From Pseudomonadota bacterium (lineage in GTDB: Bacteria > Pseudomonadota > Gammaproteobacteria > Burkholderiales > Burkholderiaceae): DNA of 21,643 nt. The translations under genes and the position numbers were made by a program. How positions within the stretch are numbered: position 1 is the first letter of the stretch; each line of letters opens with the position of its first letter. The stretch is taken from NCBI GenBank assembly GCA_963205525.1, contig CAUJJP010000153.1:1-21643 (forward strand), given 5' to 3'. Shown here piece by piece: positions 7,655-15,473 of the stretch. The notes under the pieces are model-generated. The model worked only from the letters and a program-made list of their open reading frames with translations, was not told the DNA's origin and ran no database searches.

Positions 7655-7685
7655 AAACGTCGCCGCAGCCGCCCCTGCCCCGCGC

Positions 7686-10600
7686 TCAGCGCGCCGACAG
7701 GCTCAGTGTCACCTGCGCCGGCGCGGCCGCACCGGCGCTGCGCTGCAGCCGGGGCTCGGCCAGCGTCAGGCGCTCGCTGCCCAGCCCGGCGGCGAGCAGC
7801 GCGTCACGCACCGCCACGCCGCGCTGGCGTGCGAGCTGCTGCGCCGCGCCCTCGTCCAGCGGCTGCGCAGCGCGCAGCAGCACCTCCATCTCGGCCGGCG
7901 GCATGTCCTTGGGCAGGCCGATCAGGTTGCGTGGCTTGTCCGCCAGCGTGCTCTCGGCGTAGAGCTGGCGCAGCAGCTGCGCACGCTGCTGCTCGGTCAG
8001 CGCCGGCAGCGGCGCATCCAGGTCGGCGCGGCCCAGCCCGGCGCGCGCCCGTTCGCGCCGCTGCAGCTCGCGCAGCCTGGCCTCCAGCGCGGCCTGGCGC
8101 ATTGCCTGCCCTTCGGCCTGCGCGTCGGCGCTCGCCACCAGGCTCAGCCTGAGCCCGGGGCGCGCCGCCAGGGCCTGCGCCAGCCTGGCGACCTGCTCGA
8201 CGGCGGCGGGCGTGAGCTGCGCGCTGCCGGGGCTGAACTCGATCCTGCCGGAGTCGGCCTCGCTGCTGCCGCCGCCGAGGGCGGCGAAGGGCGCGCTCAG
8301 GATCTTGCCGAACAGATTGCCTATCACCTTCCAGACCAGGCCGGCGATGCTGAACTGCGGGTCGCTGAGCGAGCCGCTGAGCGGCAGGTCCAGGTCGATC
8401 ACGCCCCGGCTGTCCTGCAGCAGGGCCAGCAGCAGCGGCACCGGCAGCTGGGTGGCCTGCGGGCTGTCGCTGCGCGGCCCCAGGCTGAGCTGCTTGACGA
8501 CGATGCGGTTGCTCGCCGTCAGCGCCCCGTCGGCGTCGACCCGGTAGGCCAGCTCCATGTCCAGGTCGCCGCTTCGGATCGGGTAGCCGGCGTACTTGGC
8601 GGCATAGGGCGTGAGCGCGGGCAAGGCGATGTCGGTGGCGCGCGCCCGCAGATCCAGGGCGGGAGGACGCACCGCCGGGTTCAGCGCGCCCTCGATCTGC
8701 AGCGACCCGCTGCCGCCGACGCGCCCGCCGATCTGCAGCTGCGCCATCGCGCGCGTGCCGCTGTCCAGGCGCCCCATGCTCCCGTCCAGCCCGGTCAGCT
8801 CGGCGCGGTAGTTCGGCCGCACGAAGCGGTCGTCGAAGTCGACGTGGCCGTTGCTGAAACGGGTCGATCCGATCACCAGATCGAAGGGAAGCGCCTGCGG
8901 CCCCGGCCGCGCCGCCGCCGCCACAGGGACCGAGGCGGCGCTCGCCGCGGCCGTCACAGCCGGCGCCGAGGCGGCGCTCGCCGCGGCCATCACGCTCGGC
9001 GCCGAGGCGGCGCTCGCCGCCGGTGCCGCAGCCAGGGTCTGCAGGTTGAGCCTGCCTTGCTCGTCGACCTGCAGGCGGGCGAAGAAGTCGGCCAGCTTCA
9101 GCTCGCCGACCTCGAGGCGCGGGCGCGTGGGCGGCCGCAGGTCCAGCTTCAGCCCCTGCAGCTGCAGGGCGTTCCAGCGCAGCAGCTCGGTGCCCGGAGC
9201 GGCACGCGCGTGCAGCCGCAGATCGGCCAGCAAGGCGTCGCCCTGCACCCGCGCCTGCAACGCGCCGCTGTCCGCGGCGCCCTGGCGCAGCTCGAGCTCG
9301 CCGTCGAAGCCCGCCTCCAGCCGCTGCAGCGACAGCGGCAGTGCGGCACCGAAATAGGGCTGGAACACATGCACCGGCAGCCGCTGCAGGCGCAGACGGC
9401 CCTGCGCCGACGCCGACGCCGGCGCCAAGCCCAGCTCGCCGCGCCAGTCCAGGCGCGCGGCCGTCGTTTCGGGCGCCTCGGGCGCATCTGCGCTCGTGTG
9501 CAGGCGCAGCCCGAGCTGCAGCGGCGCCGGCTTGCCGCCGGGCCAGGACAAGTCCTGTGCCGCCAACTGCAGATCGCTGACGCGCAGGCGGGTGGGCGCC
9601 AGCACGGCGTCGCGCCAGCGCAGCTCGCCGTCGCTCAGGCGCAGGTCCTGCAGATCCAGCGTCCAGGGCGCCGGTCCCGCGGCGCCAGCCTCGTCGGAGC
9701 CCGGCGCTCCAGCCGGGCCTTCCGGGCGATCCTGGCGATCCGCCGCCAACGGCAGCGTCCACCAGCGCTCGAGGTCGAGCCGGCCGTCGGCGCCACGCGA
9801 CAGCGCCACTTTCGGGCGCTGCAGCAGGACGCGACCGAGCTTGATCTGCCGGCGCAAGAGGTCGGCCTGCGCGTCCTGCAGCTGCAGGCGCGCGATCTGC
9901 AGCGACGGACCGGAAGCGGCGGCAGGTCCGGCCTCGCGCAGGCGCAGTGCCTTGATTTCCAGCGTGGGCACGGCCAGCAGCAGGCGCGGCGTCGCGGCGT
10001 CCTGCCAGTCCAGGGCGACGCTCGCATCCAGGGTCGCGCTCGCCTGTGCCCGCAGCCACGGTCGCAGATAGGCCTGCGCCAGCACCAGATCCACATCCTT
10101 CAGCCGCAGCTGCAATCCGGCCTGGCGGTCGCGGAAGCTGCCCTCGGCGCTGATCTGCCCCTGCACCCGGTCCGGTGATCCAAGCACGGCCGAGAGCTGC
10201 AGCCGCGCATCGGTGTCGAAGGGCCAACGCAGCTGCTCCAGTTCCAGCTGCAGGTCATGCAGCTGCAGCTCGGCTGCGGGATGCAGCGTGGCGTCCGACC
10301 AGCGCAGCTGCGCGTCGCGCAGCTGCAGACGATCCAGCCGCCACTGCCAGCCCGGCGTCTGCGCGGCCGGGGCGGCTGCAGCCCGCGTCGGGGCCGGCGG
10401 CGCTGCCGAGGCGATGGCCACCGGGGCCGAGGCCGCCGGCGCCGACGCAGTACTCGCCTGCGTGCGCTGCAAGGTGTCGAGCACTCGCTGCAGCTCCAGG
10501 CGGCCGGATGCCTCGCGGCGCAGGTCCAGTTGCGCGGCGTCGAGCTGCAGCGACTCCAGGGCGACTCGGCGCTGCGGCAGGTCCAGCTCGGCGATCTGCA

Positions 10601-11666
10601 GGCGCAGCTTGCGCCAGCCCAGCAGCTGTGCCGAAGAGGCCTGCAGCTGCAGATCGTCGAGCTCGATCCAACCCCGCAGCTTCAAGCGCGGCGGCTCGGC
10701 AATGGGCTGCTCGAAGTGCAGCGTCAGCTCGGCCGACAACTCGCCACCCACCGGCTGCAGCGGCAGCCGCGCCGGCAGGTAGACCCACAGCGGCTGCAGC
10801 GCGAGCGCGTCCAGGCCCAGCTTGAGCTGCGAGGCGTGGCCCTCGGCGAACGGCGTTGCGCTGGCCTCGCCACGCAGCTGGCTGCCGTCGAACTCGAAGC
10901 TCAGGCGTGGCTCGACGCGCACCTGCAGGTCCGCCGGCAGGCTGGAGATGAAGGGCAGGTCCAGCTGCAGTTCGCGCAACTCGTGCTTGCGCTGCGCCGG
11001 CCGGTCGTCGAGGCTGAGCGCACCGTCGGCGATGCGCAGATTGAACAGCGCAAACGGCAGCGGCGCGGACGACGCCGCGGGCGCATCTTCGGCCGCGAGG
11101 CGCTGCAGCAGGTCGTCGATGTCCAGGCTGCCATCGACCAGGCGCACCACGCGCAGCTGCGGCGCATCGAGCTCCAGGGCGGCGATCACCGGCGCCCGCC
11201 ACAGCAGCGAGCGCGCGTCCAGGTCGACGAACAGGCGCCGGACCTGCAGCTGCGGCGCCGCGTCGTCCGCCCCCGGGGCCGCAGCCAGGCTCAGGCCCTC
11301 CAGCGTGAGCTGCAGCGTCATCGGCACGACGCGCACCCGCTCGACCCGCAGCTCGCGCCCGAGCAGCGCCGAGCCGCGCGTCTGGAGCTGCCACTTCAGC
11401 AGCGGCGGCAGCGCCAGCCAGCTCAGCAGCCAGACCAGCAGCAGCGCCGCCAGGGCCCAGGCCGCGACACGCAGCAGGCGCGAGCGGCCCCGGGACGACG
11501 CCCTCAGGGTCGGGCGACGCAGCCAAGGGCCGGCCGGTCGGTCCGTTGCCGCGCTGGTGGAGCTCTCCTGATGCACCCGGCGAGTGTCGGCGATTTGCGC
11601 ACGTCCACCGCGCACCGCAACCGCGCCCGGACCGGGGGCAGTGCGCGCCGGCGGAGTCGGCCGCAC
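7686..11666 (-). CDS. Giant DUF748/AsmA-like envelope protein with OmpA-like C-terminus
   Basis: Up to 1326 residues. After a basic stretch, one membrane helix (about residues 66-92) anchors the protein. A very long beta-rich periplasmic region follows, with repeated patterns such as LxLxxLxLxxA and FxNGHVDFDDRFVRPNY, typical of DUF748 and the wider AsmA/TamB/YhdP group of bridge-like lipid-transport proteins. The last 190 residues begin GRIEFSPGSAQLTP and resemble an OmpA-type domain with a long insert. Three Ala/Ser/Pro-rich linkers split the body. The start is uncertain: no ATG exists; GTG 11666 gives the full length, GTG 11576 would give 1296 residues, and neither has a strong ribosome binding site. 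It follows the solute-binding gene by 27 bp and probably shares its mRNA. Confidence 0.85.
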   Translation of the reverse strand: MRPTPPARTAPGPGAVAVRGGRAQIADTRRVHQESSTSAATDRPAGPWLRRPTLRASSRGRSRLLRVAAWALAALLLVWLLSWLALPPLLKWQLQTRGSALLGRELRVERVRVVPMTLQLTLEGLSLAAAPGADDAAPQLQVRRLFVDLDARSLLWRAPVIAALELDAPQLRVVRLVDGSLDIDDLLQRLAAEDAPAASSAPLPFALFNLRIADGALSLDDRPAQRKHELRELQLDLPFISSLPADLQVRVEPRLSFEFDGSQLRGEASATPFAEGHASQLKLGLDALALQPLWVYLPARLPLQPVGGELSAELTLHFEQPIAEPPRLKLRGWIELDDLQLQASSAQLLGWRKLRLQIAELDLPQRRVALESLQLDAAQLDLRREASGRLELQRVLDTLQRTQASTASAPAASAPVAIASAAPPAPTRAAAAPAAQTPGWQWRLDRLQLRDAQLRWSDATLHPAAELQLHDLQLELEQLRWPFDTDARLQLSAVLGSPDRVQGQISAEGSFRDRQAGLQLRLKDVDLVLAQAYLRPWLRAQASATLDASVALDWQDAATPRLLLAVPTLEIKALRLREAGPAAASGPSLQIARLQLQDAQADLLRRQIKLGRVLLQRPKVALSRGADGRLDLERWWTLPLAADRQDRPEGPAGAPGSDEAGAAGPAPWTLDLQDLRLSDGELRWRDAVLAPTRLRVSDLQLAAQDLSWPGGKPAPLQLGLRLHTSADAPEAPETTAARLDWRGELGLAPASASAQGRLRLQRLPVHVFQPYFGAALPLSLQRLEAGFDGELELRQGAADSGALQARVQGDALLADLRLHARAAPGTELLRWNALQLQGLKLDLRPPTRPRLEVGELKLADFFARLQVDEQGRLNLQTLAAAPAASAASAPSVMAAASAASAPAVTAAASAASVPVAAAARPGPQALPFDLVIGSTRFSNGHVDFDDRFVRPNYRAELTGLDGSMGRLDSGTRAMAQLQIGGRVGGSGSLQIEGALNPAVRPPALDLRARATDIALPALTPYAAKYAGYPIRSGDLDMELAYRVDADGALTASNRIVVKQLSLGPRSDSPQATQLPVPLLLALLQDSRGVIDLDLPLSGSLSDPQFSIAGLVWKVIGNLFGKILSAPFAALGGGSSEADSGRIEFSPGSAQLTPAAVEQVARLAQALAARPGLRLSLVASADAQAEGQAMRQAALEARLRELQRRERARAGLGRADLDAPLPALTEQQRAQLLRQLYAESTLADKPRNLIGLPKDMPPAEMEVLLRAAQPLDEGAAQQLARQRGVAVRDALLAAGLGSERLTLAEPRLQRSAGAAAPAQVTLSLSAR
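8932..9027. repeat. 36-bp tandem repeat inside the DUF748 gene
   Basis: Two full copies (8932-8967 and 8968-9003) and one 24-bp partial copy (9004-9027), with the same first 18 bases and a few later differences. The period is a multiple of three, so it encodes an in-frame Ala-Ser-Ala-Pro-Val type linker. Copy number is likely to vary between strains. Confidence 0.85.
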
Positions 11667-11693
11667 CGCCTCAGGCGGCGCCGCGCCAGTCGC

Positions 11694-12440
11694 TCAGGGC
11701 TGCCACTCCTGGTAGGGGGCGTCGATCGCGGCCATGATCTTGGTGTACTCGCCGCTCGCGCGCAGCTTGCCGATGTTTTCGCTCAGCCACTGGTCGACCT
11801 CGCCGCCGCGCGCGCCCTTGGGCAGCACGACCTTGACGTCGAAGCGCTTGAAGAGCTGGCGCTTGACCTTGTCGAGCTTGGCGCTCTTCACGATCGGGTC
11901 GGCCGCCATGTCGGCGAACACGAAAGCGTCCAGCCGGCCGGCGTTGACCTTGCGCAGGCTGCCGTCGATGCTCGCCGAACCGACGACCGGGAACTCGAAG
12001 TAGTCCACGTGCGCCTGCTCGGTCTCGACCTTGAACTTGCTGGCGGTGGCCGGCGTCACGCTGCCCTCCTTGCCGGAGTACATCGTGAAGTTGACGTGGA
12101 AGATGGTTTCCTTGGAGTAGTCGAACTTGGGCGTGCCGGTCTCAGAGCCGGGCAGCTGGATGAGCGGCATGTGCAGGTCCACCTTCTTGGCCTGCACGTC
12201 GCTCATCGAGCGCTGGAAGGGCACGACCTGGAGCTCGAGCTTGTCGCCCGAGACCTTCTCCAGCGCCTTCACCAGGTCGACCAGCACGCCCTGGCTGGCG
12301 CTCTCGGCGTAGACCGGCATCTGGGCCAGGCTGACCTTCCAGGTCTTGCCCGCGGCATGCGCGCCGCCGGCGGCACCGGCGGCCAGCAAGGCAGCCGCGC
12401 AGGCACAGGCGGCGCGACGGCTCAGGGTGAATGTCCTCAT
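11694..12440 (-). CDS. Periplasmic solute-binding protein, ABC transporter family 3 type (orphan)
   Basis: A 248-residue secreted protein. Residues 1-30 form a signal peptide (twin Arg, long Ala-rich core, AHA cleavage). The mature protein follows the amino-acid-binding family 3 pattern: VDLVKALEKVSGDKLELQVVPFQRSMSDVQAKKVDLHMPLIQ, with the later GSLRKVNAGRLDAFVFADMAADPIV and GEYTKIMAAID segments. An AAGGAG site lies 8 nt before the ATG. No permease or ATPase genes are present. The gene sits 66 bp downstream of a chemotaxis receptor gene in the same direction. That suggests a ligand-presenting role for a receptor rather than transport, or use of a transporter encoded elsewhere (inference). Confidence 0.88.
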   Translation of the reverse strand: MRTFTLSRRAACACAAALLAAGAAGGAHAAGKTWKVSLAQMPVYAESASQGVLVDLVKALEKVSGDKLELQVVPFQRSMSDVQAKKVDLHMPLIQLPGSETGTPKFDYSKETIFHVNFTMYSGKEGSVTPATASKFKVETEQAHVDYFEFPVVGSASIDGSLRKVNAGRLDAFVFADMAADPIVKSAKLDKVKRQLFKRFDVKVVLPKGARGGEVDQWLSENIGKLRASGEYTKIMAAIDAPYQEWQP

Positions 12441-12506
12441 GGGTGTGACTCCTTGCGATGTGCCCGGCTCCGACGGGCTGGGGTTGATGGGTGCGGCGAC
12501 GCCGCG

Positions 12507-13964
12507 TCAGCTGCTGGCGGAGACGGTGAACACGCCGACCGCGTCGACCAGCCCGCTGCTGGACTCACGCACGCTGCCGGCAGCGGCACTGACCTGCTCG
12601 ACGAGGGCAGCGTTGCGCTGGGTGGCCTCGTCGATGTTCGCCAGCGCGTCACCGACCTGGCCGATGGACTGGCGCTGCTCCTGCGAGGACTGGGTGATCT
12701 CGCCCAGGATGTCGCTCACACGGCGGATCGCGCCGACGATCTCCTTGATCGTGTGCCCGGCGGCATCGACCTGCTGCTGGCCGCTGCCGACCTTGGCCAC
12801 GGTGTCGTCGATCAGGGTCTTGATCTCGCGCGCCGCCTCGCCGCTGCGCTGGGCCAGGCTGCGCACCTCGCCGGCGACGACCGCGAAGCCGCGCCCCTGC
12901 TCGCCGGCACGCGCCGCTTCCACCGCCGCGTTCAGGGCCAGGATGTTGGTCTGGAAGGCGATGCCGTCGATCACGCTGGTGATCTCGGTGATGCGCCCGG
13001 CACTGGCGCTCATCTCGCCCATGGTGCTGATCACGCCGTCCATCAGCTTGCCGCCGCGGTCGGCCACCGCCGCCGCCTCGCGCCCGCAGCGGTCGGCCGC
13101 CTGCGCGCCGTCGGCGCTGTGCTCGACGCTGCGCCGCATCTCGCCCACGGTCTGGGCAATCGCCTGCAGGTGCGACGCCGTCTGCTCGGTGCGCTGCGAC
13201 AGGTCCAGGTTGCCGTCGGCGATCTCGCGCGAGCCCACCGAGACCGTCTCGGCCTGCTGGCGGACCTGCTGCACCACGCCTTCCAGGCGCTGGACGAAGG
13301 CGTTGAAGCCGTGCGCGATGCCGATGAACTCGACGCTGCCCGCGGTGGGCAGGCGGCGCGTCAGGTCGGCGGAACCGGCGCCGATCTGCTCCAGCGCGTT
13401 GCGCACCGTGGCCAGCGGGCGCAGCACGACGCGCTGCAGGCTCAGGCTGAGCGCAGCCATCAGCGCCGCCACCATGAGCAGGGCCTGCAGGCTCTGGCGC
13501 AGCAGTTCGGCGCGCATCGCCTGGCGGATGCCGGCGTAGGAGATGTGCACCGTCACGCTGCCCAGTTGCTGCGTCTTGTCGCCCTCGGTGAAGCTCAGGG
13601 CAGCGCTGGCGCTGTACTCGCCGGCGGCCGGCTCGCGCTCGATCTTGGCCGGATTGCCCGCGCCGTCGCGCGCCATGCCGCTGGCGAGCTTGCCGTCCTG
13701 CACGACGGCGATGGACTCGATGAAGCGCGCCCCCATCTCGGCGCTCACGATGCGGTCGATCTGGCCCTGGTCGAAGTTCCACAGCGCGGCCGGCAGGCTG
13801 CCTGAGAGCCGCGCGACGATGGCGCCCAGGTCGTCCTGCAAGGCCGCCTGGCGCTCGCGCTGGCCGACGTGGTAGTTGTAGGCCGCCATGGCCGCCATGA
13901 GCCCGGTCACGATGACCAGGAACAACCAGTTCATCCGCGAGCGGATGCTGTAGGACCTGCGCAT
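12507..13964 (-). CDS. Methyl-accepting chemotaxis protein
   Basis: A 485-residue receptor. Membrane helix 1 is at about 11-30 and helix 2 at about 158-178. The periplasmic domain between them contains ALWNFDQGQ, a motif seen in small single-module sensor domains. HAMP spans about 178-232, and the signalling domain holds the highly conserved hairpin tip [37 protein letters not shown] (about 332-368; quoted in two parts in sequence as [13 protein letters not shown] and [18 protein letters not shown]). It ends VSASS with no CheR/CheB docking pentapeptide. Two ATGs compete (13970 and 13964); 13964 is chosen because AAGGA then lies 5 nt upstream, while the first ATG overlaps that site. It heads a set with the orphan binding protein, and no sigma-28 promoter was seen. 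Confidence 0.94.
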   Translation of the reverse strand: MRRSYSIRSRMNWLFLVIVTGLMAAMAAYNYHVGQRERQAALQDDLGAIVARLSGSLPAALWNFDQGQIDRIVSAEMGARFIESIAVVQDGKLASGMARDGAGNPAKIEREPAAGEYSASAALSFTEGDKTQQLGSVTVHISYAGIRQAMRAELLRQSLQALLMVAALMAALSLSLQRVVLRPLATVRNALEQIGAGSADLTRRLPTAGSVEFIGIAHGFNAFVQRLEGVVQQVRQQAETVSVGSREIADGNLDLSQRTEQTASHLQAIAQTVGEMRRSVEHSADGAQAADRCGREAAAVADRGGKLMDGVISTMGEMSASAGRITEITSVIDGIAFQTNILALNAAVEAARAGEQGRGFAVVAGEVRSLAQRSGEAAREIKTLIDDTVAKVGSGQQQVDAAGHTIKEIVGAIRRVSDILGEITQSSQEQRQSIGQVGDALANIDEATQRNAALVEQVSAAAGSVRESSSGLVDAVGVFTVSASS

Positions 13965-14247
13965 AACCATCCTTCGTCAACGGTGGAGCGCTCCTGGGCT
14001 CACTCGAACCCCGCTCCTGCACTGCTCGGACGCTGCCAGCGCCATGCCAGCGGGTGAGGATGGCCTCAGCGCCTGACCCGCAAACATGGGCTGCTGCAGG
14101 GTCTTCGGCCGCCGCACCGCGCGGGTTGAGGGGTTTTTCGCCCGCCGGTCTACCGTTCGAGGGTTTGCACCGAGTGGCCCGGGACTCTCAAGGAAACGCC
14201 GGGCCGTCCCAAGTTTCCTTGACCCTCCGCGGGGGGCCGAGCCCGGA

Positions 14248-14278
14248 CGAATCACAGTCCACTGCGGACTGTGATTCG
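14248..14278. repeat. Perfect 13-bp stem hairpin
   Basis: CGAATCACAGTCC (14248-14260), a 5-nt loop ACTGC, and GGACTGTGATTCG (14266-14278). It is much less GC-rich than its surroundings and lies in the insert of the composite repeat. There is no U tract, so it is not a standard intrinsic terminator. Confidence 0.85.
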
Positions 14279-14288
14279 CCTGGCGAGG

Positions 14289-14314
14289 GCCATCGGGCTT
14301 GCAGGCCCGATGGC
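14289..14314. repeat. Perfect 10-bp stem hairpin
   Basis: GCCATCGGGC (14289-14298), a 6-nt loop, and GCCCGATGGC (14305-14314). It follows the 13-bp hairpin by 10 bp and is followed directly by a third hairpin, GGGCTG-GGCG-CAGCCC (14315-14330), which belongs to the repeat family. Confidence 0.85.
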
Positions 14315-14344
14315 GGGCTGGGCGCAGCCCGGTCCTGGGGGCGC

Positions 14345-14542
14345 TCAGTTCGCGCGCCCGTCCTCGTCGACCTGCGCATCGTCGACCGAGGGATCGGCAC
14401 CCACGGGCAGCAGCCGGTCCAGCGGATGGCACATGCGGCGGTTCAGCCGCCCCAGCTTCTCCGAGCGCTCGACGGCGGCGATCACCTCCTGCGGGCTGAG
14501 CATCAGCATGAAGGGATTGCGGGCCAGGGATTGCGTCTTCAT
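14345..14542 (-). CDS. Small conserved-looking protein of unknown function, 65 residues
   Basis: Starts MKTQSLARNPFMLMLSPQEV and contains IAAVERSEKLGRLNRRMCHPLDR before an acidic tail. The layout 'NPF-LML-P--V--A-E-SE-L--L--R---PLD' resembles short hypothetical proteins that I recall in Burkholderiales, but I know no function. It is amphipathic and helical in the centre, has no signal peptide and no membrane segment. ATG 14542 is supported by a GGAGG site 7 nt upstream. Its stop codon lies in the last bases of the composite repeat at 14185-14347, so the repeat may have set the C-terminus. It follows the ankyrin gene by 109 bp in the same direction, with a hairpin between. Confidence 0.7.
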   Translation of the reverse strand: MKTQSLARNPFMLMLSPQEVIAAVERSEKLGRLNRRMCHPLDRLLPVGADPSVDDAQVDEDGRAN

Positions 14543-14618
14543 CGCATTGCCTCCAACACAGGACTCGATGCGTCCAATGTAGGCAGACCCGCCAGGGCCG
14601 GGGAGTCGGCCCGCCGCC

Positions 14619-14639
14619 AATCCCGCTGTCAGCGGGATT
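14619..14639 (-). terminator. Perfect hairpin after the ankyrin gene
   Basis: AATCCCGCT-GTC-AGCGGGATT is a 9-bp perfect stem with a 3-nt loop, 12 bp past the ankyrin stop codon on the minus strand. No U run follows, so termination may be partial or the hairpin may protect the mRNA 3' end of the long mltG-to-ankyrin operon. Confidence 0.5.
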
Positions 14640-14651
14640 CCGACACGGATG

Positions 14652-15473
14652 TCAGCGCGGCCGCAGGCGCTGCGCCAGATCGTCGCGGCCGGCGGCGGCG
14701 GCGAAGTCGGCCGCCGTCAGCCCGCGATCGTTGCGCAGGCTGCGGTCCGCGCCGCGCGCGAGCAGCCAGTCCGCGGCATCGATGGCGCCGTAGCGCGCCG
14801 CCATCATGAGTGGCGTCGTGCCGTTGGGCGAGCGCGCGTCCAGCGCCGCCCCGCGCTCCAGCAACCACTGCACGGGCCCCAGCGCGGAGCCGCTGGCGGC
14901 GTAGTGCAGCGGGGTCCAGCCGGCGCGGTTGATCTGTGCACCGCGCGCCTGCAGGCGCGGCAGCCACGCCAGCTGGCCGCGCATGGCCGCCATCATGAGC
15001 GCCGTCTCGCCGTGCGCGTTGGCGGCGTCGACATCGAGCCGCGGGTCGGCCAGCAGCGCCTCGGCGGCCTGCAGCGACTCGTCGCGCAGCGCAAGCACGA
15101 GGGCGAGCTGACCCTGGCCGTCGCGCACGTTCGGGTCGACGCCGGCCTTCAGCGCCTGCGCCACGAGATGCGGCGCATCGATCGCCACCGCCTTGAACAA
15201 GTCGGCCAGGTCCTGCGCCCGCGCCGGCACGAGCGCCGACGCCAGTGCCAAGGCAATGCCCATGGTCCAGGCCGCCAGCCGCGCCGCGCGTTGAGAGCGC
15301 CCCCAGGGCCGGGCTGCGCCCAGCCCGCCCCCCGTGGGGGTCCAGGAAACTTGGGACGGCCCGGCGTTTCCTTGAGAGCGCCCCCAGGGCCGGGCTGCGC
15401 CCAGCCCGCCCCCCGTGGGGGTCAAGGAAACTTGGGACGGCCCGGCGTTTCCTTGAGAGCCGTGCATCCTCAT
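14652..15473 (-). CDS. Secreted ankyrin-repeat protein with repeat-derived insert in its signal peptide
   Basis: A 273-residue protein. From residue 87 it has about five ankyrin repeats (for example GETALMMAAMRGQLAWLPRLQARGA, GWTPLHYAASGSALGPVQWLLERGA and GTTPLMMAARYGAIDAADWLLARGA, each a 33-residue unit), a scaffold for protein binding. Start: ATG 15473 overlaps the tatD stop (ATGA) and has AGGAGG 7 nt upstream. Residues 5-60 are two 27-residue copies encoded by the 81-bp DNA repeat. Without them the protein would open MRMHG-SQRAARLAAWTMG and run into ALALASALVPARA, a normal signal peptide cleaved before Gln87. An inner ATG (15263) lacks a good ribosome binding site but would still give a hydrophobic signal core. 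The protein is likely periplasmic if secretion still works. Confidence 0.82.
   Translation of the reverse strand: MRMHGSQGNAGPSQVSLTPTGGGLGAARPWGRSQGNAGPSQVSWTPTGGGLGAARPWGRSQRAARLAAWTMGIALALASALVPARAQDLADLFKAVAIDAPHLVAQALKAGVDPNVRDGQGQLALVLALRDESLQAAEALLADPRLDVDAANAHGETALMMAAMRGQLAWLPRLQARGAQINRAGWTPLHYAASGSALGPVQWLLERGAALDARSPNGTTPLMMAARYGAIDAADWLLARGADRSLRNDRGLTAADFAAAAGRDDLAQRLRPR
15291..15460 (-). repeat. Two tandem copies of an 81-bp REP-like palindromic repeat
   Basis: Copies at 15291-15371 and 15372-15452 differ at a single base in the GGTCCAGG/GGTCAAGG stretch, and a partial third start follows at 15453-15460. Each unit contains a GGGCTG-CGCC-CAGCCC hairpin, a C-run/G-run dyad, and the TCAAGGAAAC...GTTTCCTTGA inverted repeat (10-bp arms in the second copy at 15422-15431 and 15447-15456, with a 15-nt loop). 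The period is a multiple of three and no stop arises on the coding strand, so the ankyrin frame stays open. Confidence 0.92.

Larger units (their letters stand above)
14185..14347 (-). repeat. Composite palindromic element, degenerate copy of the 81-bp REP-like repeat
   Basis: Read on the minus strand, this is the same repeat as at 15291-15460 but split by about 80 bp. Its right end (14315-14347) matches the GCGCCCCCAGGxCCGGGCTG part, and its left end (14185-14234) matches the TCAAGGAAAC...GTTTCCTTGA part. The insert carries two perfect hairpins (listed separately). The arms TCAAGGAAAC (14188-14197) and GTTTCCTTGA (14213-14222) are a perfect 10-bp inverted repeat. The rest of the 13965-14344 gap holds no gene that I can support. 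Confidence 0.8.

Noticed and set aside
10257..13805. Very long open frame on the plus strand opposite the DUF748, binding-protein and receptor genes
   Set aside because: It is antisense to three recognisable genes and has low-complexity Arg/Gln/His/Ala composition typical of shadow frames in GC-rich DNA.
13985..14060. tRNA-like sequence on the minus strand (GGTTCGAGT box)
   Set aside because: The bases around the box do not form a five-pair T stem and no cloverleaf or acceptor stem can be drawn.
13971..14110. Sigma-28 type promoter for the chemotaxis receptor gene
   Set aside because: No TAAA-N15-GCCGATAA-like sequence was found upstream of the start.
13977..14432. 151-residue minus-strand open frame before the receptor gene
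   Set aside because: It runs through the palindromic composite repeat, overlaps the small protein gene and shows no protein-like pattern or supported start.
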